Positions 9,129 to 18,729 of a stretch of 64,000 nucleotides of DNA are shown in pieces. Position 1 is the stretch's first letter. The number at the start of each line of letters is the position of its first letter. The stretch spans positions 1 to 64,000 of the forward strand of contig NZ_SWKK01000011.1 in the NCBI RefSeq assembly GCF_005144745.1, given 5' to 3'. The notes under the pieces are model-generated. The model was given only the letters and a program-made list of their open reading frames with translations. It had not been told where the DNA came from and searched no databases. Origin of the DNA: Flavobacterium sp. ASW18X. Lineage in GTDB: Bacteria > Bacteroidota > Bacteroidia > Flavobacteriales > Flavobacteriaceae. The translations under genes and the position numbers were made by a program.

Positions 9129-10328
9129 TTAGTTATATATTGATTTTCGTATTCCAAGTTCTAGGCCACGCAATTCAGCCAGTCCGCGTAAGCGACCAAT
9201 ACCCGAATATCCTGGATTGGTTTTCTTTTTAAGGTCGTCAAGCATTTTATGCCCATGATCTGGACGCATAGGCATTCTAGTATCTTCACGACCAGCTGCT
9301 TTTCTTTTTTCTTGTTCCGCAACCAAGGCTTTCATTACTGCATACATATCCACGTCTCCCTCCAAATGATTTGCCTCATGAAAATTACCGTGCTCATCGC
9401 GTTTAGTGCTTCGTAAATGGATAAAATGTATGCGGTGACCTAAACGTTCTACCATTCCCGCTAAATCATTATCGGCACGTACGCCAAAAGAACCCGTACA
9501 AAATGTGAGCCCGTTATTGGAGCTATCAACCGCTTCATATAGTTCAACAATATCTTGTTCGGTACTGACCACTCTCGGAAGCCCTAAAATGGGGTAAGGT
9601 GGATCATCAGGATGGATACACATGAGTACTCCAGCCTCTTCAGCTGCAGGAATGATATGCCCCAAAAACTCAAAAAGATGTTTCTTTAATTCATTTGGGC
9701 CAATATTGTTATATGTAGCGAGAACTTCATTGAACGCCTCCAGCGTATACCCTTCCTCAGCTCCTGGTAATCCCGCAATAATGTTATTACTCAATTGGTT
9801 TTTTTGCTCATCAGTAAGTCCCTCAAAATAGACCGCTGCCCTTTCTTTTTCTTCGCTAGTGTAGCTTTTTACAGCCCCTGGTCTTTTTAACAGAAAAAGC
9901 TCAAAGGCGGCAAATGCATCTGCTTCAAAACGTAGAGCTGTTGAACCATCCTCTACCTCATACTCGAGATTGGTACGCGTCCAATCCAAAACGGGCATAA
10001 AATTGTAGCAAACTATATCTATGCCACATTCGCCCAAGTTGTACAGCGTTTGTTTATAGTTTTCAACATAATTCATGTAGCCATCAGTCTGGGTTTTGAT
10101 AGTCTCGTGAATAGGGACACTTTCTACCACCGACCAAGAGAGCCCAGCGTTTTCTATTTCGTTTTTTCGTTTTTGAATTTCCTCAATCGGCCAAACTTCG
10201 CCATTGGGTATGTGATGAAGGGCACTTACAATTCCCGTTGCCCCGGCTTGTTTTATATCTGCTAATGAGACTGGGTCGTTAGGCCCGTACCAGCGCCATG
10301 TATTTTCTAATCCTATATTCATTTTCAA
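9129..10328 (-). CDS. uxuA: Mannonate dehydratase
   Basis: This 399-residue protein is a UxuA-type mannonate dehydratase of the xylose-isomerase-like TIM barrel superfamily. It is recognised from the N-terminal [20 protein letters not shown], the metal-site segment [34 protein letters not shown], and the signature C-terminus [14 protein letters not shown] with [20 protein letters not shown]. It dehydrates D-mannonate to KDG. The gene follows the uxuB-type reductase by 12 bases and precedes kduI by 15 bases, placing the glucuronate and unsaturated-uronate branches in one operon. Confidence 0.96.
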   Translation of the reverse strand: MKMNIGLENTWRWYGPNDPVSLADIKQAGATGIVSALHHIPNGEVWPIEEIQKRKNEIENAGLSWSVVESVPIHETIKTQTDGYMNYVENYKQTLYNLGECGIDIVCYNFMPVLDWTRTNLEYEVEDGSTALRFEADAFAAFELFLLKRPGAVKSYTSEEKERAAVYFEGLTDEQKNQLSNNIIAGLPGAEEGYTLEAFNEVLATYNNIGPNELKKHLFEFLGHIIPAAEEAGVLMCIHPDDPPYPILGLPRVVSTEQDIVELYEAVDSSNNGLTFCTGSFGVRADNDLAGMVERLGHRIHFIHLRSTKRDEHGNFHEANHLEGDVDMYAVMKALVAEQEKRKAAGREDTRMPMRPDHGHKMLDDLKKKTNPGYSGIGRLRGLAELRGLELGIRKSIYN

Positions 10329-10340
10329 TCTATGCTTTCG

Positions 10341-11171
10341 TTATACCCCACTAAATGCGCTAAACCCGCCATCTACAGGAACCACGACCCCCGTTACAAA
10401 CGAGGCACCTTCGCCACAAAGCCAAAGTGTGGTGCCTATTAAATCTTCAGGTTCTCCAAACTTGCCCATAGGGGTTTGACTTATAATGGTATTGCCTCTC
10501 GCTGTTAAGGAACCATCACTATTTGTAAGCAAAGCCCTGTTTTGGTCGGTCAAGAAAAAGCCAGGAGCCAATGCATTAACGCGAATGCCAACTTTAGAAA
10601 AATGTACTGCCAACCATTGCGTGAAATTTGATATTGCGGCTTTGGCGCCACTATACGCGGGAATTTTAGTCAACGGTGTAAAGGCATTCATCGAAGAAAT
10701 ATTCAATATACTACACCCTTCTTTACCTACCATATCAGCAGCAAACACCTGTGTCGGTAAAAGTGTCCCAATAAAATTCAAATTAAAGGTGAACTGTATG
10801 CCATCAGCATCTAAATCAAAAAAAGTTTTGAATCCTTCCGTAGTGTTTTTTAAATCATCCATTTCAAAAAATGGATTAGAGGTTGTCCCTAACGGATGGT
10901 TCCCCCCCGCTCCATTAATCAAAATATCACATAGACCAAATTCAGAGCGAACCGTTTCTCGCGCTTTTTCAAGAGAATCTTTCTGAAGCACATTAGCTTC
11001 TACACCAATAGCAACACCGCCACTTGTAGTAATTTCTGCGGCTACCTTATCAGCAGCTTCTTTATTAAGGTCTAAAACGGCAATTTTATGACCTTCTTTT
11101 GCTAATGCCTTTGCCAAAGTGCTACACAAAACACCACCGGCACCAGTTAAAATAATGGTTTTGGTTGTCAT
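10341..11171 (-). CDS. uxuB: SDR-family D-mannonate oxidoreductase (fructuronate reductase)
   Basis: This 276-residue short-chain dehydrogenase carries TGAGGVLCSTLAKAL for cofactor binding, a NGAGG structural motif, and the catalytic SSMNAF serine with YSGAK. It is not homologous to the long-chain E. coli UxuB; many Bacteroidota and Gram-positive bacteria use an SDR for this step. The role, reducing D-fructuronate to D-mannonate, is inferred from its place as the first gene of the operon 12 bases before mannonate dehydratase. It contains the insertion NHPLGTTSNPFFEMDDLKNT that is usual in this SDR subgroup. Confidence 0.88.
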   Translation of the reverse strand: MTTKTIILTGAGGVLCSTLAKALAKEGHKIAVLDLNKEAADKVAAEITTSGGVAIGVEANVLQKDSLEKARETVRSEFGLCDILINGAGGNHPLGTTSNPFFEMDDLKNTTEGFKTFFDLDADGIQFTFNLNFIGTLLPTQVFAADMVGKEGCSILNISSMNAFTPLTKIPAYSGAKAAISNFTQWLAVHFSKVGIRVNALAPGFFLTDQNRALLTNSDGSLTARGNTIISQTPMGKFGEPEDLIGTTLWLCGEGASFVTGVVVPVDGGFSAFSGV

Positions 11172-11236
11172 TTATAATTCTAAATATTTGTTTTGGTAAT
11201 ATTAATTTATTTGTTTGACACATTTCTTTTTAGGGG

Positions 11237-11252
11237 GTGTAAATACGTACAC
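11237..11252. promoter_or_regulatory. Inverted repeat GTGTA-N6-TACAC in the divergent uxuB/HTCS region
   Basis: The 240-base region between the divergent uxuB-type gene and the HTCS gene holds this 16-base inverted repeat, 66 bases before the uxuB start. It could be the operator for a LacI- or GntR-type uronate regulator, since the PUL activator motif is not found here. No clear TAnnTTTG box was found on either strand of this gap. Confidence 0.3.
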
Positions 11253-11411
11253 AATACTCCTAATTCTGTTCATTTAGATAGCTTAAAATTAGGTAGTGAA
11301 TAAAGTTTGCCCATCCTGTTGTATCTTGTTTGCAATGCCATTGTTTAATCTTAAATAAAATTAGTTGAAAGCTCAGTTTTGAAAATGCACCTAGCGATAT
11401 ATCTAATAAAA

Positions 11412-14400
11412 ATGAAAACTTTTCATCTCTTAATTTGTCTTCTAACGATAACCTTAAATTATCCTCAGGAAAGCTATAATCCCTATACATTTAGTCATCT
11501 TGGCACTTCTGATGGACTCTCTCAAAGCTCTGTGATAGCAATGGAGCAAGATAATTTGGATAGAATGTGGTTAGGAACACGTGATGGCTTAAACTTATAT
11601 TATGGCAGTGGTTTTAGAATATTTAGAAATAACCCATCTGACAGCACTACTATAAGTAATAGTGATATTTTAACAATAAAAGAGGACTCTCAAGGATATA
11701 TCTGGATTGGCACATACAACGGCCTGAACAAATATGACCCCATTGAAGATTCATTTACAAGATACTATTACTACACGGATAAAAATTCTTTATGTGACAA
11801 TTCTGTTTGGGCAATAGAAGAAACAGCAGATGGCAAACTCTGGATTGGCACAGCAAATGGATTAAGTATTTACAATAAAAAAACAAATCATTTTATCAAT
11901 TATCAGCTCAATGAATTTGTAAAAGATAATCAACTTTCATCTAATTTTATTTTGAGCATAAAGCAAGCAAAAAATGGTACAATATGGATAGGAACCTCTA
12001 AGGGCTTATTTAAAGCAAGTAAAAAGGATAATCATTCTTATGATTTCAAGTCAATTTCGCCATTAGATAGTAAACATTATCCATACGTTCAAAATATGTC
12101 TCTTTGCGATGACAACACCATTTGTATTGGTACAAAAAACTTAGGATTGTTGCAGTTTGATTTGATATCCGAATCATTTATTCCAAATAAACTATTAGAA
12201 CAATCCGAAGATGTAAGAGCTATCATTTCAGGCAATAATGGAGAATTATGGGTAGGCACCTCTAAAGGTATTGCTATTATCAGTCCAGAAAAACACGTGA
12301 AACGACTTGAGTATGACCCAAATGATAATAATGGCTTAAGTCATAACTATATTAAGTCTGTTTTTAAAGATTGTAAAGGTTCAATTTGGATTGGATCATA
12401 CTATGGAGGAATTGACATTTGGGATGAATCTAACACTAATTTTATCAATCTTACAGAATCAGATAGTAAAACAAGACTTTCTCATAAAGTAGTTAGTTCA
12501 ATTGTAGAAGACAGCTATAACAACTTATATTTTGGAACCGAAGGCGGTGGAATTACCATTTTAAATACAAATGACAACCAAACTAAATATTTAAATACCG
12601 CAAATACTGAATTTTTAGAAAGTAACAATATAAAGTCACTTTTAATTGATCAGGATATACTCTGGATTGGAACGTTTGACAAGGGTATTGAAACATTCAA
12701 TCTAAAAAAGAACAAGCAAGAACCAAATTTAGTTTCTACAGAACTTAATTCACTTTTAGAGAACACTGGAATATATTCAATAACTAAAGGTGTAAATAAT
12801 GAAATTTGGATAGGTACTTTTGGCAAAGGGATTTGGCGATATAATCTTAAAGACAAATCAATCCTCAATTACAGAAACAAAACCAATTCTGAACAGAGTC
12901 TATCTAGTAACAGAGTTCGTTGTTTAATGGTAGGTAAAAACTCAAACGTTTGGGTTGGAACCCAAAGCGGTTTAAATCTATTGACAATTGCTGATTCTAC
13001 AAACAATAAAGTTCGAATAAAGCGCTTTTTTTACGATATAAATACAAGCTCTGGAGAGGATATTTTAACCCTTTTCCAAGATACAAAAGGTGTTATCTGG
13101 GTCGGCACAAGAGCAAAGGGGCTGTTTAGATTTAATGGAAACACATTTAAAAAAGTTACTATAAACACCTCAAGTGATATCACTTCAATATACGCTATGC
13201 TTCAAGGTAATTATAATACTATGTGGTTGAGCAGTAATGAAGGATTAATTAAATATGACATAAACAACAGAACATTCCAAAATTATTCTGAAAAAGATGG
13301 TTTAGTCGGTAATGAATTCAGCAGTGGAGCTGCTTTAAAGCAAGGGAAATCAAAGTTTTTATTTGGAGGGCCAAACGGTGTATCAATCTTCTACGAAAAC
13401 AAGCTAACTACAAATTCCTATAGCCCACAAGTAATTTTAACCGATTTTAAACTCAAAAACCAAACGGTAAAAGTTAATGAAAATAATGGTGTTTTAAAGC
13501 AAAATATTTCGTTTACCAAAACCATTAATCTTAACCATGATAATACAAACTTTTCTATTGATTTTTCTATCCCAAATTATATCAATTCCAATAGTAATAG
13601 TTATAAGTATCGTATGCTTGGTTTAGAAGAAAATTGGATTCATACGAAAGCTACAAGTGCCAATTTTATAATACAAAGACCAGGAGATTATGTATTCGAA
13701 GTAAAAGGCGCAAATAATGACGGCGTATGGAATAAAAAATCAACATCTTTAAAAATAAATGTTAGTCCTTCACCATGGTTAACCAATTGGGCTAAAGCTA
13801 TCTATATATTAACTACTCTAGCTATACTATTTTGGTTAACAAACATTATTCGTTCTAGAACTAAACTTAAACATCGGCTGGAATTAGAACATTTAGAAAA
13901 TGAAAAAAATAGAGTTCTTAATGACGCAAAATTGCAGTTCTTCACAAATATTTCTCATGAATTTAGAACTCCCTTAACTCTTATCACTGGTCCTTTACAG
14001 CAATTGTTGACCGATTATAAAGGCAGTAGGGTAGTCTATAAAAAATTATTGGTGATAGAAAGTAATGCGAATAGACTTTTACAATTGATTAATAGATTAA
14101 TGGACTTTAGAAAGCTTGAACACAAAAAATATACTTTAGAAGCAGCTGAAGGTAATATTGTAAAGTTTTTAAAAGAGATTTATTTATCATTTTCAGAGTA
14201 TGCTAGATGCAACGGTTTTACCTATAAATTTTATTCCGAGGCAGAAGAAATTTTAGTCTATTACGACAGGCCTAAATTAGAACAGGTTTTTTATAACTTA
14301 ATATCAAATGCTTTTAAATACACTCCTGCAGGAGGTAACATACATATTCAAGTACATAAAGAAGCAGATTGTATTCTAATTTGCGTATCGGACTCTGGAC

Positions 14401-15518
14401 CAGGAGTACCTGAAGAGTTTAAAGAAAAAATCTTTGACAGATTTTTCGAAATACCAGAATATCAAAAACCTGCAAATGCAAAAGGTTCTGGGACAGGTAT
14501 AGGGTTATCTATAGCAAAAAGTATAGTAGACCTTCATAAAGGAGATATTAGTGTAAGCAATGCTCAAAATAGTGGTGCAATATTCAAGGTCCGGTTAAAA
14601 TTAGGCAAAGACCACATTGAGCTAAATGAAATCAACCATGAATACAAATTCAGTGATGATTTAGGTTTGTATAAATCTCAACTTATTCAGAGTGATTTTG
14701 ATGCTTTAATTAGTACTGAAGATTTATTACAAGAAAAACAAAAAGACACAATTCTTTTGGTTGAAGATAATGTGCCTTTGAGGAATTTTATAAAAGATTT
14801 TCTTAAAGACAAGTACAATATTTTAGAAGCTGGTGATGGTAAAGAAGCATTATCTAAAGCTCTAAAACATGACCTAAACCTCGTAATATCTGATGTTATT
14901 ATGCCGGAAATGGTTGGCACAGAATTATGTGCTAAATTAAAATCAAATTTAAAAACCAGTCACATACCTGTTGTCCTTTTAACTTCTAGAACAGCTCTAC
15001 TATATAAGTTTGAAGGTCTTGAAAATGGGGCCGATGATTACATAAGTAAACCATTTAACATAACAGAATTTAAACTGCGAACTAGAAACCTAATTGATTC
15101 GTCTAAACGAATGCGCACCAAATTTTCTGAAAAACAAAACTTACTTGCTAACGAAATTGTGGCATCGTCAATGGATGAAAATCTTTTGAAAAAAGCATTA
15201 GAAATTGTAGAAAGTAATATCTCTAATGCTAATTTTGATATAATCACATTTGCCACAGAATTGGGTGTAAGCAGAACTTTGTTGTTTACAAAAATTAAAG
15301 CTTGGACAAATTGCACTCCAAACGAATTTATACAAGAACTAAGATTGAAAAGGTCCGCTGAACTATTGGAACAGGGGAACTTAAATATTTCGGAAATAAG
15401 CTATCTAGTTGGTTTTAATAACCCCAAGTATTTTAGTAAATGTTTTCAAAAAAAATACAATCTAAGTCCAACAGCTTACATTCAGAAATTTTCTGAAAAC
15501 TTCTTTGATTTAAATTAA
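11412..15518 (+). CDS. Hybrid two-component system regulator (HTCS)
   Basis: This is a one-protein signal transduction system of 1368 residues. The start at 11412 gives a clean signal sequence (MKTFHLLICLLTITL); a longer TTG start at 11379 and an ATG at 11385 are also possible. The order is: a periplasmic two-propeller sensor with repeated IWIGT motifs (about 25-690), a Y_Y_Y domain, a membrane helix at 793-815, HisKA with H849 in NISHEFRTPL, HATPase (NAFKYTPAGG, DSGPGVPEE, GTGIGLSIAK), a receiver with phospho-acceptor D1161 in VISDVIMPEM, and an AraC-type helix-turn-helix (about 1255-1365). It lies directly upstream of susC/susD and is the probable activator of the PUL, sensing an oligosaccharide. 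Confidence 0.95.
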   Translation: MKTFHLLICLLTITLNYPQESYNPYTFSHLGTSDGLSQSSVIAMEQDNLDRMWLGTRDGLNLYYGSGFRIFRNNPSDSTTISNSDILTIKEDSQGYIWIGTYNGLNKYDPIEDSFTRYYYYTDKNSLCDNSVWAIEETADGKLWIGTANGLSIYNKKTNHFINYQLNEFVKDNQLSSNFILSIKQAKNGTIWIGTSKGLFKASKKDNHSYDFKSISPLDSKHYPYVQNMSLCDDNTICIGTKNLGLLQFDLISESFIPNKLLEQSEDVRAIISGNNGELWVGTSKGIAIISPEKHVKRLEYDPNDNNGLSHNYIKSVFKDCKGSIWIGSYYGGIDIWDESNTNFINLTESDSKTRLSHKVVSSIVEDSYNNLYFGTEGGGITILNTNDNQTKYLNTANTEFLESNNIKSLLIDQDILWIGTFDKGIETFNLKKNKQEPNLVSTELNSLLENTGIYSITKGVNNEIWIGTFGKGIWRYNLKDKSILNYRNKTNSEQSLSSNRVRCLMVGKNSNVWVGTQSGLNLLTIADSTNNKVRIKRFFYDINTSSGEDILTLFQDTKGVIWVGTRAKGLFRFNGNTFKKVTINTSSDITSIYAMLQGNYNTMWLSSNEGLIKYDINNRTFQNYSEKDGLVGNEFSSGAALKQGKSKFLFGGPNGVSIFYENKLTTNSYSPQVILTDFKLKNQTVKVNENNGVLKQNISFTKTINLNHDNTNFSIDFSIPNYINSNSNSYKYRMLGLEENWIHTKATSANFIIQRPGDYVFEVKGANNDGVWNKKSTSLKINVSPSPWLTNWAKAIYILTTLAILFWLTNIIRSRTKLKHRLELEHLENEKNRVLNDAKLQFFTNISHEFRTPLTLITGPLQQLLTDYKGSRVVYKKLLVIESNANRLLQLINRLMDFRKLEHKKYTLEAAEGNIVKFLKEIYLSFSEYARCNGFTYKFYSEAEEILVYYDRPKLEQVFYNLISNAFKYTPAGGNIHIQVHKEADCILICVSDSGPGVPEEFKEKIFDRFFEIPEYQKPANAKGSGTGIGLSIAKSIVDLHKGDISVSNAQNSGAIFKVRLKLGKDHIELNEINHEYKFSDDLGLYKSQLIQSDFDALISTEDLLQEKQKDTILLVEDNVPLRNFIKDFLKDKYNILEAGDGKEALSKALKHDLNLVISDVIMPEMVGTELCAKLKSNLKTSHIPVVLLTSRTALLYKFEGLENGADDYISKPFNITEFKLRTRNLIDSSKRMRTKFSEKQNLLANEIVASSMDENLLKKALEIVESNISNANFDIITFATELGVSRTLLFTKIKAWTNCTPNEFIQELRLKRSAELLEQGNLNISEISYLVGFNNPKYFSKCFQKKYNLSPTAYIQKFSENFFDLN

Positions 15519-15579
15519 AATCGCAATCATACCCCTCTAATTTTTAGGTTTTTGTATTATTTAACCCCTATTTCTGAAC

Positions 15580-15608
15580 TTTTGAAAACCTCTATTGTGA
15601 TAGTTTTG
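15580..15608 (+). promoter_or_regulatory. Candidate promoter of susC
   Basis: TTTTG at 15580-15584 and TAGTTTTG at 15601-15608 match the Bacteroidota -33 and -7 elements with a 16-base spacer, slightly short. AAAACCT and AGGTTTT form a 7-base inverted repeat flanking the -7 box. The site lies about 97 bases before the susC start codon. Confidence 0.4.
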
Positions 15609-15644
15609 AAAAGGTTTTAATAGCCTAGGTATAGTCTTATGAGA

Positions 15645-15689
15645 TACCTACAAGACAGGCAAGTTTAAAACTGATTTAAGTTACTAACT
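15645..15689 (+). promoter_or_regulatory. Weak copy of the PUL activator motif before susC
   Basis: ACAGGCA at 15655-15661 is preceded by CA at the positions where the other sites have C and a purine. It lies 50 bases before the susC start, a distance like that of the six strong sites. The box 20 bases downstream (TACTAACT) is poor and the spacing is off by one, so this is a tentative seventh member. Confidence 0.3.
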
Positions 15690-15704
15690 AAATAAACTAA
15701 ACTT

Positions 15705-18700
15705 ATGTATGAAAGTGAAATTTTTAAAAAACTAAAGAATTCACTCTTTGGGGTTTTCCTTTTTTTAACCTTATCAGCATTTGGTCAACAGCAAAAAATA
15801 TCTGGTACAGTTGTATCCAGTGATGATGGTCTAGGTATTCCAGGAGTTAATGTAATCGAAAAAGGAACAACTAATGGCACATCTACCGATTTTGACGGTA
15901 ATTATACCATTGCCGTATCTAATAAAGATGCCATTTTAATATTCAGTTACATTGGATTTGTTGCTCAAGAACAACCGCTAAATGGAAATAGCACCTTAAA
16001 TGTTACACTTAAAGAAGATGTAAGTGCCTTAGATGAAGTAGTGGTTGTTGGCTACGGTACATCCAAAAAATCAGACATTACAGGTTCTGTGTCATCCGTT
16101 AAAGCTGAAGAACTTGCTGCATTTCCAGTACTTACTGCAGAGCAATCTTTACAAGGTAGAGCTGCGGGTGTTGCCGTACAATCAAACAATGGTGGTGAAC
16201 CAGGAGCGCCAATTTCTATTAGTATTAGAGGTAACACTTCAATTGGTGCAAGTAGTGAGGCTTTAGTTGTAGTAGATGGTTTTGTAGGTGGCACATTACC
16301 CCAACCATCGGACATTGAGTCTATAGAAATACTAAAAGATGCCTCAGCTACAGCCATTTACGGTTCAAGAGGTGCCAATGGTGTTATTTTAGTTACCACT
16401 AAAAAAGGAAGCAAGGGTAGAATGGTTATAGAATTAAACTCTTCTTACTCATCTCAAAATGTATCTGAACGCTTAGAATTATTAAATGCCTCTGAATTTG
16501 CCACTTACAGACAAGCTATAAATCCAACATATGAGCAAGGTACAGCAAATATTGATTGGCAAGATTTAATATATAGAACCGGCAGTGTTTCTAATCATCA
16601 ACTTTCTTTCTCTGGAGGTTCAGAAAAGATTAATTATTACGTGTCTGGTAATTATTTTAATCAAGAAGGTGTAGTTATTAATTCAGGTTTTGAACGCTTT
16701 TCATTCTTAAGTAATATTGATGTTCAAGCAACAGACAAATTAAAATTAGGATTCAATGCATTTGCAAATGTAGGCAATAGAGACGGCGTTCAGAGTCAGG
16801 CTACCAGTGGTGGTAGCGGTGGAGGTGATGTTATCTCAACGGCTTATCGTTTTGCACCTGATACACCCGTTCAAGATGCAAACGGGGTAAATACTACCAA
16901 TCCTGTTGGGGATCAGTTTGACAACCCTTTTGCTATTGCAACTGAATCAATAGACGAAACTAAAACAGATGATTACAGAGCTAATTTTTATGCCGATTAT
17001 CAAATTATAGATGGCTTATCTTTTAAAACAACTTTTGGTTATGGGACCACAAACAGCACACGTGGACGTTTTCAACCCTCAACACTTATAGGTCAAGCAA
17101 GTAATCAAGGGGGTATTGGTAGTATACAAGCAATTAAAAGAAAAGATATTCTATCAGAAAATTATCTTACCTACACTAAAGAAATTGGAAAAGGAAATCT
17201 AACAGCTTTGTTGGGGTATTCCTATCAAAAAACCAGAACCGAATCTTTTGGAGCAGCAGCTCAAAACTTTATTAGTAATAGCCTTTCTTATTTTAATTTA
17301 GGAGCAGGATCAGATATACAAACTCCTTTTTCTAGTCTTGTTGAACGTGAAATAGTATCACAATTTGGGCGACTTAATTATGAATATGATGATAGATATT
17401 TAATAACATTCACTGCAAGAAGAGATGGATCGTCTAACTTTTCTAGAAATAATAAATATGCCTTTTTTCCTTCAGGTGCAATCGGATGGAGAATTTCAAA
17501 TGAAGAATTTCTAAGAAACAATACTACCATTTCTAATTTAAAACTTAGAGCTAGTTATGGTCTAACCGGCAATCCAGCTATTTCTCCTTACCAATCATTG
17601 GCGAGCTTTAGCAGAATTTATTCAAACGTTGGCGACCAGACTGTTAATGCGGTGGTACCTGAACAATTGGCTAATCCAGATTTAAAATGGGAAACCTCAT
17701 ACCAAACTAATATTGGATTTGATTTAGGGTTATTAGACAATAAAATAGCCATGACCTTCGACTATTACACCATAGACACCAAAGATTTAATTCTTGGAGA
17801 TTCTTCTGCACCAGAATATATAGGTTTTGCAAACTTAACATCTCTTAGAAACATTGGTGAAATTAATAATAGAGGGTTAGAAATTACTTTAAATACAAAA
17901 AACATCACTAACGAAAACTTCAGCTGGAGTACGGATTTTAACTGGTCAAGAAACCGCAATGAGGTAATAAAATTAGTAGATGGCCAAGATATATTTCTAG
18001 ATTCTTCTCCAGGGTCTTTTTTACAAGACGAAACACATCTTTTAAGAGAAGGTGAAGCTGTAGGTGTATTTTGGGGTTATGAGTATCGAGGAGTTAACCA
18101 AGGTACACCAGAAACCGGGACTGCAGGCTTTGCAGAAACAGGAGCTGGTGATGAATTATTTACAGATATTGATGGAGATGGTGTAATTACAGGAGCAGAC
18201 AGAAAAATAATTGGTGATCCTAATCCAGACTGGATTGCAGGCTTTAATAATAATTTAAGGTATAAAGATTTTGATTTAAATATCTTTTTCCAGGCATCGG
18301 TGGGTGGTGATATTTTCAGCTATACTTTTCTTGAATTAGCTTCAGGAGAATCAAACGCCACCCCAGAGGTGCTAAATGCCTGGACACCGTCAAATACTAA
18401 TACTAATATACCATCTGCAGCAGTACGGGAAAAAAGAATAACTGACAGATTTGTTTACGACGGCAGCTATATTCGTCTTAAGAACCTTGCACTAGGCTAC
18501 AATATCCCACAAGATATCGTATCAAAGTTTGGTATGCAATCAGTTAGATTAGGGGTAAGTGGCCAGAACTTATTAACATTTACAGACTTTCCTGGTACTG
18601 ATCCAGAAGCAAGCTACCAAAGTCAAGGAAATCTAAATAGTAATGTTAATAGAGGTTTCGATTACGGTAGTTACCCTAACATAAGGGCCTACACAGTATC

Positions 18701-18719
18701 ATTGAATTTAAAATTTTAA
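15705..18719 (+). CDS. susC: SusC-type TonB-dependent outer membrane transporter
   Basis: This 1004-residue SusC/RagA family porin has a signal peptide ending near SAFGQQQ, a carboxypeptidase-regulatory-like domain (ISGTVVSSDDGLGIPGVNV, about 28-105), the linker VVVVGYGTSKKSDITGSVSS, a plug domain (to about 225, with SIEILKDASATAIYGSRGAN) and a 22-strand barrel ending in SLNLKF with a terminal aromatic residue. It would import ulvan oligosaccharides across the outer membrane, with the SusD lipoprotein encoded 10 bases downstream forming the lid. The gene is preceded by the HTCS gene and a 186-base regulatory gap. Confidence 0.96.
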   Translation: MYESEIFKKLKNSLFGVFLFLTLSAFGQQQKISGTVVSSDDGLGIPGVNVIEKGTTNGTSTDFDGNYTIAVSNKDAILIFSYIGFVAQEQPLNGNSTLNVTLKEDVSALDEVVVVGYGTSKKSDITGSVSSVKAEELAAFPVLTAEQSLQGRAAGVAVQSNNGGEPGAPISISIRGNTSIGASSEALVVVDGFVGGTLPQPSDIESIEILKDASATAIYGSRGANGVILVTTKKGSKGRMVIELNSSYSSQNVSERLELLNASEFATYRQAINPTYEQGTANIDWQDLIYRTGSVSNHQLSFSGGSEKINYYVSGNYFNQEGVVINSGFERFSFLSNIDVQATDKLKLGFNAFANVGNRDGVQSQATSGGSGGGDVISTAYRFAPDTPVQDANGVNTTNPVGDQFDNPFAIATESIDETKTDDYRANFYADYQIIDGLSFKTTFGYGTTNSTRGRFQPSTLIGQASNQGGIGSIQAIKRKDILSENYLTYTKEIGKGNLTALLGYSYQKTRTESFGAAAQNFISNSLSYFNLGAGSDIQTPFSSLVEREIVSQFGRLNYEYDDRYLITFTARRDGSSNFSRNNKYAFFPSGAIGWRISNEEFLRNNTTISNLKLRASYGLTGNPAISPYQSLASFSRIYSNVGDQTVNAVVPEQLANPDLKWETSYQTNIGFDLGLLDNKIAMTFDYYTIDTKDLILGDSSAPEYIGFANLTSLRNIGEINNRGLEITLNTKNITNENFSWSTDFNWSRNRNEVIKLVDGQDIFLDSSPGSFLQDETHLLREGEAVGVFWGYEYRGVNQGTPETGTAGFAETGAGDELFTDIDGDGVITGADRKIIGDPNPDWIAGFNNNLRYKDFDLNIFFQASVGGDIFSYTFLELASGESNATPEVLNAWTPSNTNTNIPSAAVREKRITDRFVYDGSYIRLKNLALGYNIPQDIVSKFGMQSVRLGVSGQNLLTFTDFPGTDPEASYQSQGNLNSNVNRGFDYGSYPNIRAYTVSLNLKF

Positions 18720-18729
18720 AAAGAATAAT

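Noticed and set aside
10486-10986. 166-residue forward frame antisense to the uxuB-type gene
   Set aside because: The catalytic motifs of the SDR lie on the sense strand and the forward frame has no family features.
11379-11411. Upstream TTG start for the HTCS
   Set aside because: It adds 11 residues with hydrophobic content before a good signal sequence. The ATG at 11412 gives a cleaner leader. The choice is not certain.
11260-11490. 76-residue reverse frame across the HTCS start
   Set aside because: It overlaps the start and signal sequence of the HTCS on the opposite strand, has no recognisable domain, and no promoter was seen for it.
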